A DNA stretch of 64,000 bases from Palsa-504 sp003136255. GTDB taxonomy: Bacteria > Actinomycetota > Actinomycetes > Streptosporangiales > Streptosporangiaceae. Numbering within the stretch: the first letter of the stretch is position 1; each line of letters begins with the position of its first letter. The stretch covers positions 1-64,000 of the forward strand of contig PLDT01000248.1 of assembly GCA_003136255.1 (NCBI GenBank). The letters are read 5' to 3'. The translations under genes and the position numbers were made by a program. Below, piece by piece: positions 10,792 to 19,330 of this stretch. Below the pieces are notes generated by a model, which worked only from the letters and a program-made list of their open reading frames with translations, was not told the DNA's origin and ran no database searches.

Positions 10792-11720
10792 TGGTCGAAC
10801 AGGGAGCTGACCGACTCGCCGTTGTGGATGCGGCTGATGGCCTCGGCCAGCGCGGGGGCCACCGACAGCACGTGCAGCTTCGGGTGGTCCACGGGCACCG
10901 GCGCGGAGTTGGTGCACACCACCTCGGTCACGTCGCCCGAGGTCAGCTTGTCCAGCGCGTTGTCGACGAACAACCCGTGGGTGCAGGCCACGGCCACCGA
11001 ACGGACGCCCTGCTCGCGTAGCCGGTCCAGGAGTTCGAACACGGTGGTGCCGCGCGAGATCTCATCGTCGATGACGATCACGTCCCGGCCGGCCACGTCG
11101 CCGATGATGGCGGTGATCCGGACCTCGGTGTCGCTGATCCGCTCCTTCGCACCGGCGGCGACCGGCAGGCCGAGCCTGCGGGCGAACGCCGCGGCGCTCT
11201 TGGCGTAGCCGAGGTCGGGGGCGACCACCACGGTGTTGGACAGGTCCCGGCCGCGGAAATGGGCGGACAGCTCGCGCAGCGCGTGCAGGTGGTCCACCGG
11301 GACCGAGAAGAACCCGTGCACCTGCGGCGAGTGCAGGGTCAGCGTGAGCACCCGGTTCACGCCCGCGGTGACCAGCAGGTCGGCCACGAGACGGGCGCCG
11401 ATGGAAATCCTCGGCTTGTCCTTCTTATCCGACCGGGCGTACGCGTAGTGGGGCATGACCGCGGTCACCCGCCCGGCCGACGCGCCGCGGGCCGCGTCCG
11501 CCATCAGCAGCAGCTCGACCAGGTGCTCCTGCACCGGCCGGACCAGCGGCTGGATGAGGTACACGTCCCGTTCCCGGCAGTTGGCCTGGAGCTGGACCTC
11601 CAGGCAGTCGTTCGCGAACCGCTCGAGCAGCACCGGCTGCTGCGGCACGGCCAGGAACGCGCAGATCTCGGCGGTCAGCGCCGGATGGGCGCTGCCGCCG
11701 AAGACCGCGATCTCACGCAC
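10788..11720 (-). CDS. prs: Ribose-phosphate pyrophosphokinase (PRPP synthetase)
   Basis: A 310-aa PRPP synthetase that makes phosphoribosyl pyrophosphate from ribose 5-phosphate and ATP for nucleotide, His and Trp synthesis. The flexible loop YAYARSDKKDKPR, the ribose-phosphate loop DDEISRGTT and the PPi-loop region VVAPDLGYAKSA are present. It overlaps the start of the adenylate kinase gene upstream by eight bases, so the two nucleotide enzymes form one operon. It is somewhat divergent from the main housekeeping Prs and may be a second copy. Confidence 0.9.
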   Translation of the reverse strand: MREIAVFGGSAHPALTAEICAFLAVPQQPVLLERFANDCLEVQLQANCRERDVYLIQPLVRPVQEHLVELLLMADAARGASAGRVTAVMPHYAYARSDKKDKPRISIGARLVADLLVTAGVNRVLTLTLHSPQVHGFFSVPVDHLHALRELSAHFRGRDLSNTVVVAPDLGYAKSAAAFARRLGLPVAAGAKERISDTEVRITAIIGDVAGRDVIVIDDEISRGTTVFELLDRLREQGVRSVAVACTHGLFVDNALDKLTSGDVTEVVCTNSAPVPVDHPKLHVLSVAPALAEAISRIHNGESVSSLFDH

Positions 11721-12387
11721 TTGCGTTCTCCTGGGACTCCTGCTGTTTTTGCGGCGGGAGGCTGAGCTTCCGCCTGATCTCGGCCTGGACCACCTCCGGT
11801 GCGGGCCGGGCGTCGGCGGTGACGACGTACTCCTTGCGCCCGAACAGCTCGAGCACCGGGTTGGTCTTCTCGTGGTAGGTCTTCAGCCGGACCGCCAGCG
11901 CCTCCTCGGTGTCATCCTCCCTGGTCGTCAGCTCTCCCTGGCACGCGTCGCACTGGCCGGGGACCGCGGGGCTGTCGTCGATCAGGCTGTAGTTGATACC
12001 GCAGTCCGCGCACAGCCGGCGGTTGAGCACCCGGCGGCGGACCTCGCTGTCCGGCAGGTCGAGCGTGATGATGGCGTCGATGTCGTAGCTCTCCAGGAAG
12101 AACTCGGCCTGGCGCCGGTTCCGCGGGAACCCGTCGATGATGAATCCGAAGTTCCAGTCGTGCCCGGTCAGCCTGCTCTGCACCACCGACTCGACCAGGT
12201 CGTCCCCGACCAGCTCCCCGGCCGCCATGACCCGGCGGACCTGGGCGCCGATCTTGGTGTGATTCTGTACGTTCCAGCGGAAGATGTCCCCCACGCTGAT
12301 GTGCACGATGTCCAGGTCAGCGGCCAGCAGCTCGCTCTGCGTGCCCTTGCCGCTGCCCTGCACGCCCATGATCACGTACTTGCGCAT
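11713..12387 (-). CDS. adk: Adenylate kinase-like nucleoside monophosphate kinase
   Basis: A 224-aa P-loop kinase starting MRKYVIMGVQGSGKGTQ (Walker A GxxGxGKGT). The LID has a zinc-binding pattern: CADCG and CDAC, four cysteines, separated by about 20 residues. The NMP-binding segment FIIDGFPRNRRQAEFF is present. The ATG at 12387 is chosen because it starts the P-loop strand; the open frame extends upstream without homology. Forms an operon with prs. Because genomes normally carry another adk in the ribosomal protein operon, this may be a paralog. Confidence 0.88.
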   Translation of the reverse strand: MRKYVIMGVQGSGKGTQSELLAADLDIVHISVGDIFRWNVQNHTKIGAQVRRVMAAGELVGDDLVESVVQSRLTGHDWNFGFIIDGFPRNRRQAEFFLESYDIDAIITLDLPDSEVRRRVLNRRLCADCGINYSLIDDSPAVPGQCDACQGELTTREDDTEEALAVRLKTYHEKTNPVLELFGRKEYVVTADARPAPEVVQAEIRRKLSLPPQKQQESQENASA

Positions 12388-12424
12388 GTCAACAGCGTGG
12401 CATACGGCGCGCGGCGCTGCCCGG

Positions 12425-12754
12425 CTAGGGCTTGACGACGGTCGGCAGGCGCAGGCCCAGCTTGCGCTCACAGGCGCGCCGCATCGGCCGGCTGACCAGC
12501 GGGCGCAGCTGCGGCCAGTCGTCGCGCAGCCGCCGCGGGTTGACGAACCGGGCCAGGTCGTTCCGCCGGCCCTGGCTGAGCACGATGCTGTACAGCAGCA
12601 GCCTGGGCGTCTCCAGGGCGACGTCGAACTCGCGCAGTCCGTGCCAGGTCAGGTGGACCGGCAACACGACCACTCCCCGCCAGGGTCCGTGCAGGTCATC
12701 GAGCCGATCAGGCAGCCGTGCGGCCTCCGGTGACCACCCGGCGAACACGCTCAT
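12425..12754 (-). CDS. Hypothetical protein
   Basis: A 109-aa basic protein (MSVFAGWSPEAARLPDRL...), rich in Arg and Trp, ending KLGLRLPTVVKP. I recognise no domain. It has the look of a transcribed actinobacterial gene (a mid-region of WHGLREFDVALETPRLLLYSIVLSQG). The ATG at 12754 is the first ATG; the frame extends upstream to 12844. It lies 37 nt upstream of the adenylate kinase start and may be in the same transcript. Confidence 0.55.
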   Translation of the reverse strand: MSVFAGWSPEAARLPDRLDDLHGPWRGVVVLPVHLTWHGLREFDVALETPRLLLYSIVLSQGRRNDLARFVNPRRLRDDWPQLRPLVSRPMRRACERKLGLRLPTVVKP

Positions 12755-12884
12755 GGGGAAATTATCGGTGACCAGCCGGCCAACGCGAGCTCCTTTCACC
12801 AGATCATGATGGCCTAGCCGGTCCTGCCGGCCGGTGACCGGCACGCCGCCGCACTACGTTCCGGGCAGCGCTACGCTCGTTGTC

Positions 12885-13361
12885 ATGGAGAACGCTGCCC
12901 CGGTCGGCCCGGCGGAGACCGCCGGGCCCGAGCGCTCCGGGCCGGTGTGGCGGTTCCTCATCAAGCCCCGCTGGCTGGGCTGGCACGTGCTCATGGTGGT
13001 GTCCTTTTGGGGCATGCTCTGGCTCGGTGACTGGCAGCTCCACCGCGCGCTGGGCGGCAACGGGCTGAGCTGGGCCTACACGTTCGAGTGGCCGCTGTTC
13101 GCCGGTTTCGCCGTCGTGTTCTGGGCCAAGACGATCAAGGACGAGTTCCGGCTCAAGCGAGGCGAGACGACGGAATCAGCCGAGTCGCAGGCCAGCCGGG
13201 ACGATCTCCCGATCAGTGTCCGGCCCGTCCAGGTCAGCGCCGGTGCCGCGGGCGCGGCCGGGGACGACGAGGACCCCGAGCTCAGCGCCTACAACGCCTA
13301 CCTGGCCCGGCTCAACAGTGAGGTCAAGCGCCACGGCAGGTGGCACGGACTGCGAAGCTAG
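12885..13361 (+). CDS. Small integral membrane protein, hypothetical
   Basis: 158 aa with two predicted membrane segments (LMVVSFWGMLWLGDW, about residues 35-50, and FEWPLFAGFAVVFWA, about residues 65-80) followed by a charged cytoplasmic tail. The beginning RFLIKPRWLGWHVLM resembles actinobacterial membrane proteins located next to DUF3817 genes. The next gene begins 14 nt downstream, so it is the first of a four-gene operon. Confidence 0.7.
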   Translation: MENAAPVGPAETAGPERSGPVWRFLIKPRWLGWHVLMVVSFWGMLWLGDWQLHRALGGNGLSWAYTFEWPLFAGFAVVFWAKTIKDEFRLKRGETTESAESQASRDDLPISVRPVQVSAGAAGAAGDDEDPELSAYNAYLARLNSEVKRHGRWHGLRS

Positions 13362-13375
13362 GGAGATAGAGCTCT

Positions 13376-13711
13376 GTGAACGCGGCGGTCCTCCGGTATC
13401 GGGTGATGGCTTACGTGACCGGTGTGGTGCTGGTCTTCTTGTGTTTCGTCGGCATCCCGCTGCAGGTGGCGGGTCACCCGGCTGTGGCCAACAACGTCGG
13501 CGTGGTGCACGGCATCTTGTACATCATCTACCTGGCGTTCGCCTGGATCTTGTCCAGGAAGCTGCGGCTGGCGAACAAGCCGACCGTGATCATGCTGCTG
13601 GCCGGCACCATCCCCATCATGACGTTCATCGTCGAGCGTTGGGTCACACGCCGGTTCATCAACCCCGCGCTGGCCAGCCAGGCCGAACAGGCCGAGCCCG
13701 TGCGCCGGTGA
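13376..13711 (+). CDS. DUF3817 membrane protein
   Basis: A 111-aa protein with three hydrophobic segments (VVLVFLCFVGIPLQV, VVHGILYIIYLAFAWIL, VIMLLAGTIPIMTFIVE), matching the DUF3817/YdzA family of actinobacterial inner-membrane proteins. Function unknown. GTG start after GGGAGATAG; its stop overlaps the start of the following methyltransferase. Confidence 0.85.
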   Translation: MNAAVLRYRVMAYVTGVVLVFLCFVGIPLQVAGHPAVANNVGVVHGILYIIYLAFAWILSRKLRLANKPTVIMLLAGTIPIMTFIVERWVTRRFINPALASQAEQAEPVRR

Positions 13712-14331
13712 CCGAGCACTACTTCTCGCCGCAGCCGGGCGCCCGGCACCGGCCGGGCAAGGTCCGGGTCATGCTGCCCGGTGTCTACCTGGAGCTAGCC
13801 ACCGACGCGGGGGTCTTCTCCCCCGGACGGCTCGACCCCGGCACCCGCCTGCTGCTGGACACCGCGCCCGCCCCGCCGCCAGCGGGCGACCTGCTCGACC
13901 TCGGATGCGGCTACGGCCCGATCGCCTGCGTGCTGGCCAAGCGGTCGCCCGGGGCCACGGTCTGGGCCGTCGACGTCAACGAGCGGGCGCTCGAGCTGTG
14001 CGCGCGGAACGCCGCCGCGGCCGGGCTGCCCAACGTGCGCTGCGTCACCCCCGACGACCCGGCCGTCCCCGCCCGGCTGGCCGGCATCTGGTCCAACCCG
14101 CCGGTCCGCATCGGCAAGGCGGCGCTGCAGGAGCTGCTGTCGGGCTGGCTCGGCCGCCTGGCGCCCGGCGGTCAGGCGTACCTGGTGGCCGGGCGCAACC
14201 TCGGCGCGGATTCGCTGCACCGTTGGCTGGCCGAGCAGGGCTGGCTGGTGAGGAGGCGGGTCGCACGGAGCGGTTACCGGCTGCTTCAGGTCGAATATTT
14301 GCCCGAACGAACGGTGGTGACTCCCCCGTGA
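13708..14331 (+). CDS. RsmC/RsmD-like class I SAM methyltransferase
   Basis: 207 aa starting VTEHYFSPQPG. Motif I DLGCGYGPIACVLA and the substrate motif NPPVRIGK identify an N-methyltransferase acting on the exocyclic amine of guanine in RNA, like the C-terminal domain of RsmC. GTG at 13708 overlaps the DUF3817 stop (GTGA), and the stop overlaps the start of the next RNA methyltransferase in the same way. The neighbourhood supports an RNA-modification operon. No second N-terminal domain as in full RsmC. Confidence 0.85.
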   Translation: MTEHYFSPQPGARHRPGKVRVMLPGVYLELATDAGVFSPGRLDPGTRLLLDTAPAPPPAGDLLDLGCGYGPIACVLAKRSPGATVWAVDVNERALELCARNAAAAGLPNVRCVTPDDPAVPARLAGIWSNPPVRIGKAALQELLSGWLGRLAPGGQAYLVAGRNLGADSLHRWLAEQGWLVRRRVARSGYRLLQVEYLPERTVVTPP

Positions 14332-14921
14332 CCCCGCCCGTGCCGCCCGGCGACGGCGCCCGGGCCCCCCGCCAGCTGCGGCCGGTCGAGGTCAAGCGGC
14401 TGAACCGCGAGTGGCGCCGGGTCACCGAGGCCCGCCTGGCCGTGCTGCTGGACTCGGTCGGCCAGCCGTTCAACGTCGGCTCCATCGTCCGCTCGGCCGC
14501 CGCCTTCGGCGTCGAACACCTGTGGCTGTGCGGCAGCACCGCGGTGCTGTCGCATCCGGGGGTGAGCAAGACGGCGCTCGGCACCCAGCGGCTGATCCAG
14601 GCGACCACCGAGGCCAGCCCGGTCGCCGCGGCCAAGGCGGCATCGGCCGCGGGCCTGCGAGTGGTGGCCATCGAACTGGCCTCGGGCGCCCTCCCGCTGC
14701 ACGAGGCGCCGCTGGACGGCGATGTCTGCCTGGCGTTCGGCAACGAGGACCACGGCTGTTCGGCGGCCCTGCTCGCGGTGGCCGACGCGGTCGCATATAT
14801 CCCGCAGCCGGGCCGGGTCGGATCGCTGAACGTGGCCGCGACGGCCGCGGTGGCCATGGCCGAGGCGCGGCGCCGGGCCTGGACCGCTAAAGCCCCTGGA
14901 TTCCCCTCATCCGATGTGTGA
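14328..14921 (+). CDS. SpoU/TrmH-family RNA 2'-O-ribose methyltransferase
   Basis: 197 aa with the three SPOUT motifs: NVGSIVRSAAAFGV (motif 1), FGNEDHGCS (motif 2) and GSLNVAATAAVAMAEARR (motif 3), which form the knot and bind SAM. Length is in the range of TrmH-type enzymes without a long N-terminal extension. Likely methylates tRNA or rRNA ribose. GTG start overlaps the previous gene by four bases. Confidence 0.9.
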   Translation: MTPPVPPGDGARAPRQLRPVEVKRLNREWRRVTEARLAVLLDSVGQPFNVGSIVRSAAAFGVEHLWLCGSTAVLSHPGVSKTALGTQRLIQATTEASPVAAAKAASAAGLRVVAIELASGALPLHEAPLDGDVCLAFGNEDHGCSAALLAVADAVAYIPQPGRVGSLNVAATAAVAMAEARRRAWTAKAPGFPSSDV

Positions 14922-14973
14922 CGGACATCCGTAGTTCACCGGGTCGGTCCTGGCTGCAGGCATACTTGCCATC

Positions 14974-15768
14974 GTGCGAGTACCCTTTCTCGATCACCCG
15001 CGGCCGATCGCGTTCGCCCACCGAGGCGGCGCGGCCCACGCTCCGGAGAACTCCTGGGCCGCGTTCGAGCAAGCCATCAAGCTGGGGTACGCGTACCTCG
15101 AGACCGACGCCCGGGCGACCGCGGACGGAAGGCTGGTGGCCTTCCACGACCGGACGCTGGACCGGGTCACCGACGCGTCCGGGCCGATCAACGCGCTGTC
15201 CTACCGTGAGGTCGCCGCGCTGCGGGTCGGCGGCACCGAACCGATACCGCTCATCGAGGACCTGATCGCCGCCTGGCCCGATGTGCGCTTCAACATCGAC
15301 CTGAAGGACGCACAGGGGATCTCCCTGCTTCCCGAGGTGCTGCGCCGCACCGAGGCCTGGGACCGGGTCTGCGTGACCTCGTTCTCCGGCAACCGGCTCC
15401 GGACTGCCCGCGGGCTGCTCGACCGGCCGGTGTGCATGGCGGCCTCGCCGGCCGCGATCGCCGGCGTCCGCTGCAACGTCGGCACCTCCGCGCGCTGGCC
15501 GCAGATCCGGATGCTGGCCAGCTTCCTGGCCCGGGCCTGGGTGCGCTGCGCCCAGGTGCCCGGGACGGTGGCGACCGGGACGTTCGTGCGCCGGGCGCAC
15601 GCCCTGGGCCTCGACGTGCACGTCTGGACCATCAACGACCGGGTCGAGATGATCCGCTACCTGGATCTGGGCGCGGACGGCATCATGACCGACGACATCA
15701 AGACCCTGCGCGACGTGCTGATCGAGCGCGGTCAGTGGCATCCCCGGGTGGGTTCTGCCACCGCCTAG
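14974..15768 (+). CDS. Glycerophosphodiester phosphodiesterase
   Basis: 264 aa with the GDPD pattern: the HRGG and EN motif (AHRGGAAHAPENSWAAF), the metal-ligand pair ETDAR, the second His in AFHDRTLDR, and the E/D of FNIDLKD. The C-terminal VHVWTINDRVEMIRYLDLGADGIMTDD closes the TIM barrel. Hydrolyses glycerophosphodiesters to glycerol 3-phosphate and an alcohol. No signal peptide, so probably cytoplasmic. GTG start at 14974. Confidence 0.92.
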   Translation: MRVPFLDHPRPIAFAHRGGAAHAPENSWAAFEQAIKLGYAYLETDARATADGRLVAFHDRTLDRVTDASGPINALSYREVAALRVGGTEPIPLIEDLIAAWPDVRFNIDLKDAQGISLLPEVLRRTEAWDRVCVTSFSGNRLRTARGLLDRPVCMAASPAAIAGVRCNVGTSARWPQIRMLASFLARAWVRCAQVPGTVATGTFVRRAHALGLDVHVWTINDRVEMIRYLDLGADGIMTDDIKTLRDVLIERGQWHPRVGSATA

Positions 15769-15832
15769 CTAGCCGCGCTCAAGGCCGATAGCTGCATCTT
15801 TCGCAAAAACACGGTTGGGTAACGCCCGGAGC

Positions 15833-15860
15833 GGGAATCTTGTCCGGGTAATCAGTGTTG
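15833..15860 (+). promoter_or_regulatory. Sigma-R-type promoter of rbpA
   Basis: GGGAAT at 15833-15838 and GTTG at 15857-15860, with 18 nt between GGAAT and GTT, matches the thiol-oxidative-stress sigma-R consensus (GGAAT-N18-19-GTT). rbpA of Streptomyces coelicolor is known to be a sigma-R target, and this site lies 38 nt upstream of the rbpA start. Confidence 0.75.
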
Positions 15861-15897
15861 CCAAGAAAGACCGTTGACCGCCTGGGAGGCAGCAAGC

Positions 15898-16284
15898 ATG
15901 GCCGAACGCGCACTTCGCGGCACCCGGCTCGGTGCGACGAGCTACGAAAACGACAGGAACACCGACCTGGCGCCCCGTCAGGACGTCGCTTTCGATTGCC
16001 CGAACGGGCACCATTTTAGCGTGCCTTTCGCGGCGGAGGCGGAACTTCCTGGTACCTGGGAGTGTCGTGTCTGCGGTTCGATCGCTATCGCCGCCACCGG
16101 GGAGTCCCCGTCCCCGAAGAAGGCCAAGCCGCCGCGCAGCCACTGGGACATGCTCATGGAGCGGCGCACGGTGGAAGACCTCGAGGCGGTGCTCGCCGAG
16201 CGGCTCGAAGTCATCCGGGAGCGCCGCAGCGCCGAGCGCGGCGATGACCTCGGCAGCAGCCGGACTCACCGCAGGAGCGCGTAA
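15898..16284 (+). CDS. rbpA: RNA polymerase-binding protein RbpA
   Basis: 128 aa, starting MAERALRGTRLGATSYENDR. Contains the N-terminal tail, the core with the CPNGHHFSVPF and ECRVCGS pairs (zinc-binding in some members), and the C-terminal helix LMERRTVEDLEAVLAERLE that contacts sigma. RbpA stabilises the RNAP-principal sigma open complex and is restricted to Actinobacteria. The start is preceded by GGGAGG. Strong marker for the phylum. Confidence 0.97.
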   Translation: MAERALRGTRLGATSYENDRNTDLAPRQDVAFDCPNGHHFSVPFAAEAELPGTWECRVCGSIAIAATGESPSPKKAKPPRSHWDMLMERRTVEDLEAVLAERLEVIRERRSAERGDDLGSSRTHRRSA

Positions 16285-16323
16285 GCCCGCCCCGGCGTCG
16301 CCGCGCCCCGCACTGAACTCCGG

Positions 16324-17103
16324 TTAGCTTGCCCGTTGGCTTGTCCGGCGGGACCTGAGCTGATGCAGTCGCTGCGCGACGCCCCATTGCGCGACCCGCC
16401 AGAACGCCTCCAAGATGATGCTGTTGCTCATCTTGCTGGCGCCGTGCTCCCGTTCCACGAACGTGATCGGCACCTCGACGATCTTCAGCCCGGCCTGCGC
16501 GACCCGCATGGTCAGGTCGATCTGGAAGCAGTACCCGGTTGACTGGACCTGGTCCAGGCTGATCGTGCGCAGGGTCGAGGCCCGGTAGGCGCGGAAGCCC
16601 GCGGTCGCGTCGCAGACCTTCAGGTTCAGCATGAGCCGGGTGTAGACGTTGGCTCCGCGGGACAGGACCTCACGCGATCTGGGCCAGTTGACCACCCGGC
16701 CGCCCGGCATCCACCGGGACCCGATGGCGAGGTCCGCGTGGGCCAGCGCGCCAACCAGGACGGGCAGGTGCTCGGGCAGGTGCGAGCCGTCCGCGTCCAT
16801 CTCCACGATCACGCCGTAGCCGCGCTCCAGCGCCCAGCTGAACCCGGACATGTACGCCTTGCCCAGGCCCGCCTTCTCTGTCCGGTGCATGACCTGGACG
16901 TGCGAGTCGGCCTCGGCCAGCTTGTCCGCGATGTCACCGGTGCCGTCGGGACTGTTGTCGTCCACGATCAGCAGATCAGCCTCGGGAAGCGCCGCCCTGA
17001 CCCGGCCCGTGATCGATTCCAGGTTCTGGCGCTCGTTGTACGTAGGCATGATCACGACGGCCCGGCCGGCCGGCGGCTCAGCGGGTGGATGTGGATCTGT
17101 CAC
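16324..17103 (-). CDS. Polyprenol monophosphomannose synthase (GT2)
   Basis: 259 aa, GT2 fold. The nucleotide-binding VVIMPTYNERQNLE and DDNSPDGTGD motifs and the metal-binding MDADGSH (DxD type) are present, followed by TDKTAGFRAYR-like CDATAGFRAYRAS. It corresponds to the Ppm1/DPM1 catalytic domain, transferring mannose from GDP-mannose to polyprenol phosphate for lipoglycan and O-mannosylation. No acyltransferase or membrane domain is fused. GTG start at 17103. Confidence 0.9.
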   Translation of the reverse strand: MTDPHPPAEPPAGRAVVIMPTYNERQNLESITGRVRAALPEADLLIVDDNSPDGTGDIADKLAEADSHVQVMHRTEKAGLGKAYMSGFSWALERGYGVIVEMDADGSHLPEHLPVLVGALAHADLAIGSRWMPGGRVVNWPRSREVLSRGANVYTRLMLNLKVCDATAGFRAYRASTLRTISLDQVQSTGYCFQIDLTMRVAQAGLKIVEVPITFVEREHGASKMSNSIILEAFWRVAQWGVAQRLHQLRSRRTSQRAS

Positions 17104-17772
17104 TACCTCTGCCTATCCCTGCGTTGGTTAACAGGAGGTGTCGCGGACGGTGCACGCCATGATATCCCCGTACTCCCGTAGTCCCCGGCGCTGTCCCCTG
17201 CGTTCCCCTGCCGGGGACGTATCCCCCCAACGACAAACGAACCCGCCTGCTTAATCGTGCCTATCCGGGGTGAACCGGAAAAGGAAAAGGACCCGGGCAT
17301 CACCTTCGGACCGGAGTCGGTCCCGCTGGCAACGGGCTCGATCTCCGTTGTCTACTGGGTGCCCGGGCCCTTTCCCAGGCCCAACCCCTGTCCAGCCGGA
17401 TCTACGCCGCCGGCCCCTCGACCCCCGGTGCTGGACTGAGCAGCAACTTACCTCGGATCGCGGCAATGTCAACCACGAGCCTTAGCCTCCGCACTACTCA
17501 GGGAAATGATTCAACTACATTACGTAGTAGCTGAGGGAAATGTTCGCCGCTCGGCCGGGCCGGCCACGGTGGCCCGGCTCCGCCTTCCCGGCCCACCTGC
17601 CGCTATCTGTCGCTTTTGTCCGTTCAGGGCAGCAATTTTTATCGGGCTCCCGCGAAAATTCGGGCCGTTGCCGAATTGCAGCATGCGGTTTCGGGGTATG
17701 GAACACCCCACTTGGCGTCACGTGATCTTCCGCCGCTTCCGCGGCCGACGCCGCACTCCCGCTCCGGAGGTG
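17104..17772. other. Intergenic region without a recognisable gene
   Basis: About 670 nt between the divergent mannosyltransferase and the small gene at 17773. I see no convincing coding sequence. A small palindrome CTAC-attac-GTAG lies at 17514-17526, in a locally AT-richer stretch, and may mark a promoter or operator. Confidence 0.5.
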
Positions 17773-18018
17773 ATGCGCATGGATGATAGCGCCGACCGGT
17801 TCCTCGAACTGATCCACCAGCTCGAGGACTTCACCCACTCGATCAGCCCTGACCAGGCACATTCCGAGTTTGACGAGACCACGCTCCAGCTATTCTGGAT
17901 GCGCTGGCCACAGCTGTCAGCCTGGGCCGGGTCGCTCTGGCGACTGCTCTCCGAGGAACTCGCCGGACCGTCCGCTCCACACGACTCCGAGCTGTTCGAG
18001 ATCGGCGAAAGTGGCTGA
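17773..18018 (+). CDS. Small hypothetical protein
   Basis: 81-aa acidic helical protein (MRMDDSADRFLELIHQLEDFTHSI...). No domain recognised. GGAGG lies just upstream (17767-17771) and the stop overlaps the CBS-domain gene by eight bases, so the two are probably cotranscribed and may work together. Confidence 0.55.
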   Translation: MRMDDSADRFLELIHQLEDFTHSISPDQAHSEFDETTLQLFWMRWPQLSAWAGSLWRLLSEELAGPSAPHDSELFEIGESG

Positions 18019-18433
18019 GGACGGCCGCCGGGCCCTCACGGTCGGCGAGATGATGCACACCCGCGTCATCCTCACCACCCCCGACAGTCCGATGTCCGAG
18101 GCCGCGGCCGAGATGGTGCGCGAGCGGGTGGGCTCGGCCCTGGTTATGCAGGGCCCCTTCCTGGCCGGCATCCTCACCGAGCGCGACGTCCTGCGCGCCG
18201 CGGCGTCCGGGACCGACCTCACCGCGGTCCAGGTCTCGGCCTGGATGACCAAGGATCCGCAGTCAGCCGGGCCGGATACGACCGTCGAGGACGCGGCCCA
18301 GATGATGCTGCTGAACGGCTTCCGGCATCTGCCCATCATGGAAGGACGCACCGTGAGCGGCGTGGTCAGCCTCCGTGACCTGTTCGCCGCCCGGATCAGC
18401 CGGCCGCCGCAGCAACGCGGCGTCGCCAGCTGA
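18011..18433 (+). CDS. CBS-domain pair protein
   Basis: 140 aa consisting of two CBS motifs (TVGEMMHTRVILTTPDSPMSEAA... and VSAWMTKDPQSAGPDTTVEDAAQMM...), a Bateman module that binds adenine nucleotides and regulates partner proteins. The phrase LAGILTERDVLRA is typical. GTG start at 18011. Target unknown. Confidence 0.9.
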   Translation: MAEDGRRALTVGEMMHTRVILTTPDSPMSEAAAEMVRERVGSALVMQGPFLAGILTERDVLRAAASGTDLTAVQVSAWMTKDPQSAGPDTTVEDAAQMMLLNGFRHLPIMEGRTVSGVVSLRDLFAARISRPPQQRGVAS

Positions 18434-18528
18434 CGCCCGGCCCCCGCTGCCTTACCGTCGCCTCCGCGCAGCCGCCGTGCCCACTAGGGTGGGTGGCTGC
18501 CGGACTCGACGCGTGAGGAGAAGCCGCT

Positions 18529-19275
18529 GTGTTGCTGGAGAACAAGAACGCGATCGTCTATGGAGCAGCGGGGGCGATCGGCGCTGCGGTGGCTCGCGCA
18601 TTCGCCCGCGACGGCGCGCGCGTATTCCTGGCCGGGCGCACCCTGGCCACGCTGGAAGAAGTGGCCGCCGATATCCGTGCGCACGGCGGGATCGCCGAGG
18701 CGGCACCGGTCGACGCGATGGACAAGGCCGCCGTCGACGCGCACGCCGATCGCGTGGTGGCGGCGGCCGGCAGCATCGACGTGTCCTTCAACGCGGTGGC
18801 GGTCGACGTCGTGCAGGGCGTCGCGCTGACCGAGATCTCCGTCGAGGACTTCATGGCCCCGATCACCGGGCTGTGCCGGACCAACTTCCTGACCGCGACC
18901 GCCGCCGCCCGGCACATGGCCGCGCAGGGGGCCGGCGTGATCGTGACGCTGACCGCATCCTCAGCCAAGGAGACCCGGCACGAGATGGGCGGGTTCAGCC
19001 TGGCGAACGCGGCGATCGAGGCGCTCACCCGAACCCTGGCCGGGGAGTTCGGCCGCCGTGGTGTGCGCGTGGTGGGCCTGCGCTCGAACTTCACTCCCGA
19101 GACCTATCCCGGCGTCACGGACGAGCAACTGGCCCCGCTGCTGAAGGACACGCTGCTCGGCCGACTGCCCCGGCTGGCCGATCTGGCCGGGACCGCGGTC
19201 TACCTGGCCTCGGACGGGGCAGGCGCGATCAGCGGCGCGATGGTGAATCTCACCTGCGGGGCCATCATCGACTGA
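18529..19275 (+). CDS. Short-chain dehydrogenase/reductase-like protein with altered active site
   Basis: 248-aa Rossmann protein with the cofactor loop GAAGAIGAAVARAF and an NADP-type Arg (FLAGRTLATLE). The Ser of the triad is in TASSAKE, but the YxxxK motif is replaced by F-x-x-x-N (GGFSLANAAIEAL), so normal SDR catalysis is doubtful. The C-terminal GAMVNLTCGAIID fits the family. GTG start. It is the last gene before the probable left border of the enediyne cluster. Confidence 0.85.
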   Translation: MLLENKNAIVYGAAGAIGAAVARAFARDGARVFLAGRTLATLEEVAADIRAHGGIAEAAPVDAMDKAAVDAHADRVVAAAGSIDVSFNAVAVDVVQGVALTEISVEDFMAPITGLCRTNFLTATAAARHMAAQGAGVIVTLTASSAKETRHEMGGFSLANAAIEALTRTLAGEFGRRGVRVVGLRSNFTPETYPGVTDEQLAPLLKDTLLGRLPRLADLAGTAVYLASDGAGAISGAMVNLTCGAIID

Positions 19276-19306
19276 CCCGGTCGGGTGGTCCGGCGTTGAA
19301 GAACGG

Positions 19307-19316
19307 TGTTATGCAA
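19307..19316. promoter_or_regulatory. TGTTATGCAA element
   Basis: TGTTATGCAA lies 14 nt upstream of the MetE-like gene. The same ten bases occur, in the other orientation, at 21209-21218 (AraC/TetR divergent promoter) and 28480-28489 (two-component system intergenic region). Likely a binding site of a cluster regulator; inferred from repetition only. Confidence 0.5.
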
Positions 19317-19330
19317 TCTACGCTTATCGC

